NCBI GenBank assembly: GCA_902729315.2
Contig: LR746272.1
Location: forward strand, 4,316,537 to 4,380,536
Source of the DNA: Spirodela intermedia
Taxonomy: Eukaryota; Streptophyta; Magnoliopsida; Alismatales; Araceae
Length of the DNA stretch: 64,000 bases
Direction of reading: 5' to 3'
The position numbers and the translations under genes were made by a program. This document shows positions 62,756 through 64,000 of this stretch, in pieces; positions within the stretch are counted from its first letter, which is position 1; every line of letters starts with the position of its first letter. The notes under the pieces are model-generated. The model did no database searches, had not been told where the DNA came from, and saw only the letters and a list, made by a program, of their open reading frames with translations.

Positions 62756-64000
62756 GGTTCATTCGCCTCTTTGAGACCCATAAATTAAATTAGACAACTT
62801 TCCCATGGTCAAAAAATAAATGTCTGTACTGCTGCTGGTTTCTGCACAATTTCTGCAATACTCTTCTTTACTTGTTCTTCTTCGTCATTTTCCTTAGATA
62901 GTCCTAGTTCATAAGCTAATAATGAACCTACCCATTCTTCCTTGTTCTATTAGTGTATTTATTATCTTAGTAAGCCTATTGACTAAATCTCTAATTAATT
63001 CATTTCTTTGTCATTTTAAATGCCTCTAATTCATGAGTGATAAGACTGCTTCTTATGTCCTTGACTTGTACTATTCATTCATAAATTACTTTAAGTTAAT
63101 CTCAAATTTCTTTGGTTGTTTCATAATTTCCAATCCTTTGAAATCAATTCATATCAAGAGTATAATGTATTATATTCATAGTCTTATCATTTAAAAACCT
63201 CAATTTCCTGTCTACATTCTTTTTATATTACACTCCATGCATTTAAATCAACCGTCATCATAAATATTCTCACTCTATTTTTCATACGTAAATAATATGA
63301 TGCTTTTTAATTAAAAGTCACAGTCTAATAATAGATTGTCCTTTTTATATAAGTTCCATCAAGCTTCAACCATCTAACTATTTTTTATATTTTGAATAAT
63401 TTATGCTAAGTTAAGGTTTGATATCGATTATAAAGTTCTTGATGAGTGAATAAATTAAGAAATAAGTGGAGAGGGAGTGAATTTGATTTTTCATTTTTCA
63501 TTTTTCATTTTATTAACTACAATACCTTTTTTACTTTCGTAAATTAATATATATAAATATAAAATAAACCCAATAAGAAGTTGTTCACAAAGGGCACATA
63601 GCATAGGAACAACGAGTATAAGTGTCTCAGGTGGGTCAACAGGACGGTCAACCCTACCGACTTGAATGTCCTGACTTCCCGACCGAACAGGACATGGTTG
63701 ACCATGTAACAATGTGTCATGTTAGGAGGGAGATTCTCACTCCTTCCCATATTAAGAGGGGTCCCCTTGGAGTGGAGGCGGGGAGTGAGCTCAATCCCTC
63801 TCCCTCCTTTTATTCTCAGACCGTTGACCGAGTGGTGGCTCTGGAAGCTGACTCGGACTCTTGGAAAACCCCATATTTTTGCTAACTAAAGGTAAATAGG
63901 TAAGCAGTCGAAAAATGGAAACCACATCCTTTGGTCAGCGTCTAAGCCCAGTGGGCCGCCTCCACACGGCTGAGGTACAAATAACAAATTCTCTAATTTT
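62756..64000. other. AT-rich flank with a GC-richer island
   Basis: About 62756-63550 is AGT2 3' flank and AT-rich DNA without open frames of note. At about 63590-63880 the composition rises and a plus-strand frame of 87 residues opens (phrases LECPDFPTEQDMVDH and TVDRVVALEADS). It looks like retroelement LTR or other repeat DNA, but I cannot classify it, and the window ends soon after. Confidence 0.35.

Noticed and set aside
63622-63885. 87-residue plus-strand ORF near the right edge
   Set aside because: Starts near an isolated GC-richer island without splice or family evidence; more likely repeat DNA, and the window ends before it can be judged.

Overview
This window is nuclear DNA of a flowering plant. 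It holds spliced GT-AG genes, nuclear genes for plastid and mitochondrial proteins (ATP synthase delta, a PPR protein, a mitochondrial-type ribosomal protein S19), a stomatal-patterning peptide gene, a cytosolic tRNA-Val gene and many long (GA)n/(CT)n tracts. The GC-rich first exons and alanine-rich N-termini recall a monocot or early-diverging angiosperm, but I cannot place the species from sequence alone.

Layout. 0-11 kb: a DUF3339 membrane micro-protein (-) beside a CT-rich tandem duplication, a long gene-poor stretch, a SEL1/PDM1-like PPR gene (-) with a duplicated promoter rich in TGGCCC/TGGGCC-type motifs, and a mitochondrial rps19-type gene (-) that appears to be spliced to further exons. 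11-24 kb: a seven-exon DUF616 gene (-), an unresolved coding-like stretch, tRNA-Val(CAC) (-), the proteasome lid subunit RPN7 (+) and a UBA2-like RNA-binding protein (+). 24-32 kb: a gene-poor stretch, an unrecognised Q/E/M-rich decapeptide-repeat protein (-), chloroplast ATP synthase delta (+) and an EPF2-type peptide gene (-). 32.7-39 kb: an AT-rich block without intact genes, carrying decayed LTR-retroelement signatures and four 146-bp tandem repeats. 39-40.1 kb: three GA-bounded tandem repeats. 40.8-62.8 kb: gamma-glutamyltransferase (+), phosphopantothenate-cysteine ligase (+), the mRNA export factor RAE1 (-) and alanine:glyoxylate aminotransferase 2 (+). 62.8-64 kb: AT-rich DNA with a GC-richer island.

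The genes are independent housekeeping or developmental loci, not a cluster with one task. GGT and AGT2 homologues are near neighbours in Arabidopsis (At4g39640/At4g39650 and At4g39660), so their presence here, separated by COAB and RAE1 homologues, suggests retained microsynteny.

Exon models were built by hand from splice sites, reading phase and remembered family sequences. For seven of the spliced genes the exon lengths sum to an exact number of codons; the rps19 downstream exons, the first exons of DUF616 and GGT, and intron 1 of COAB are the weakest joins.
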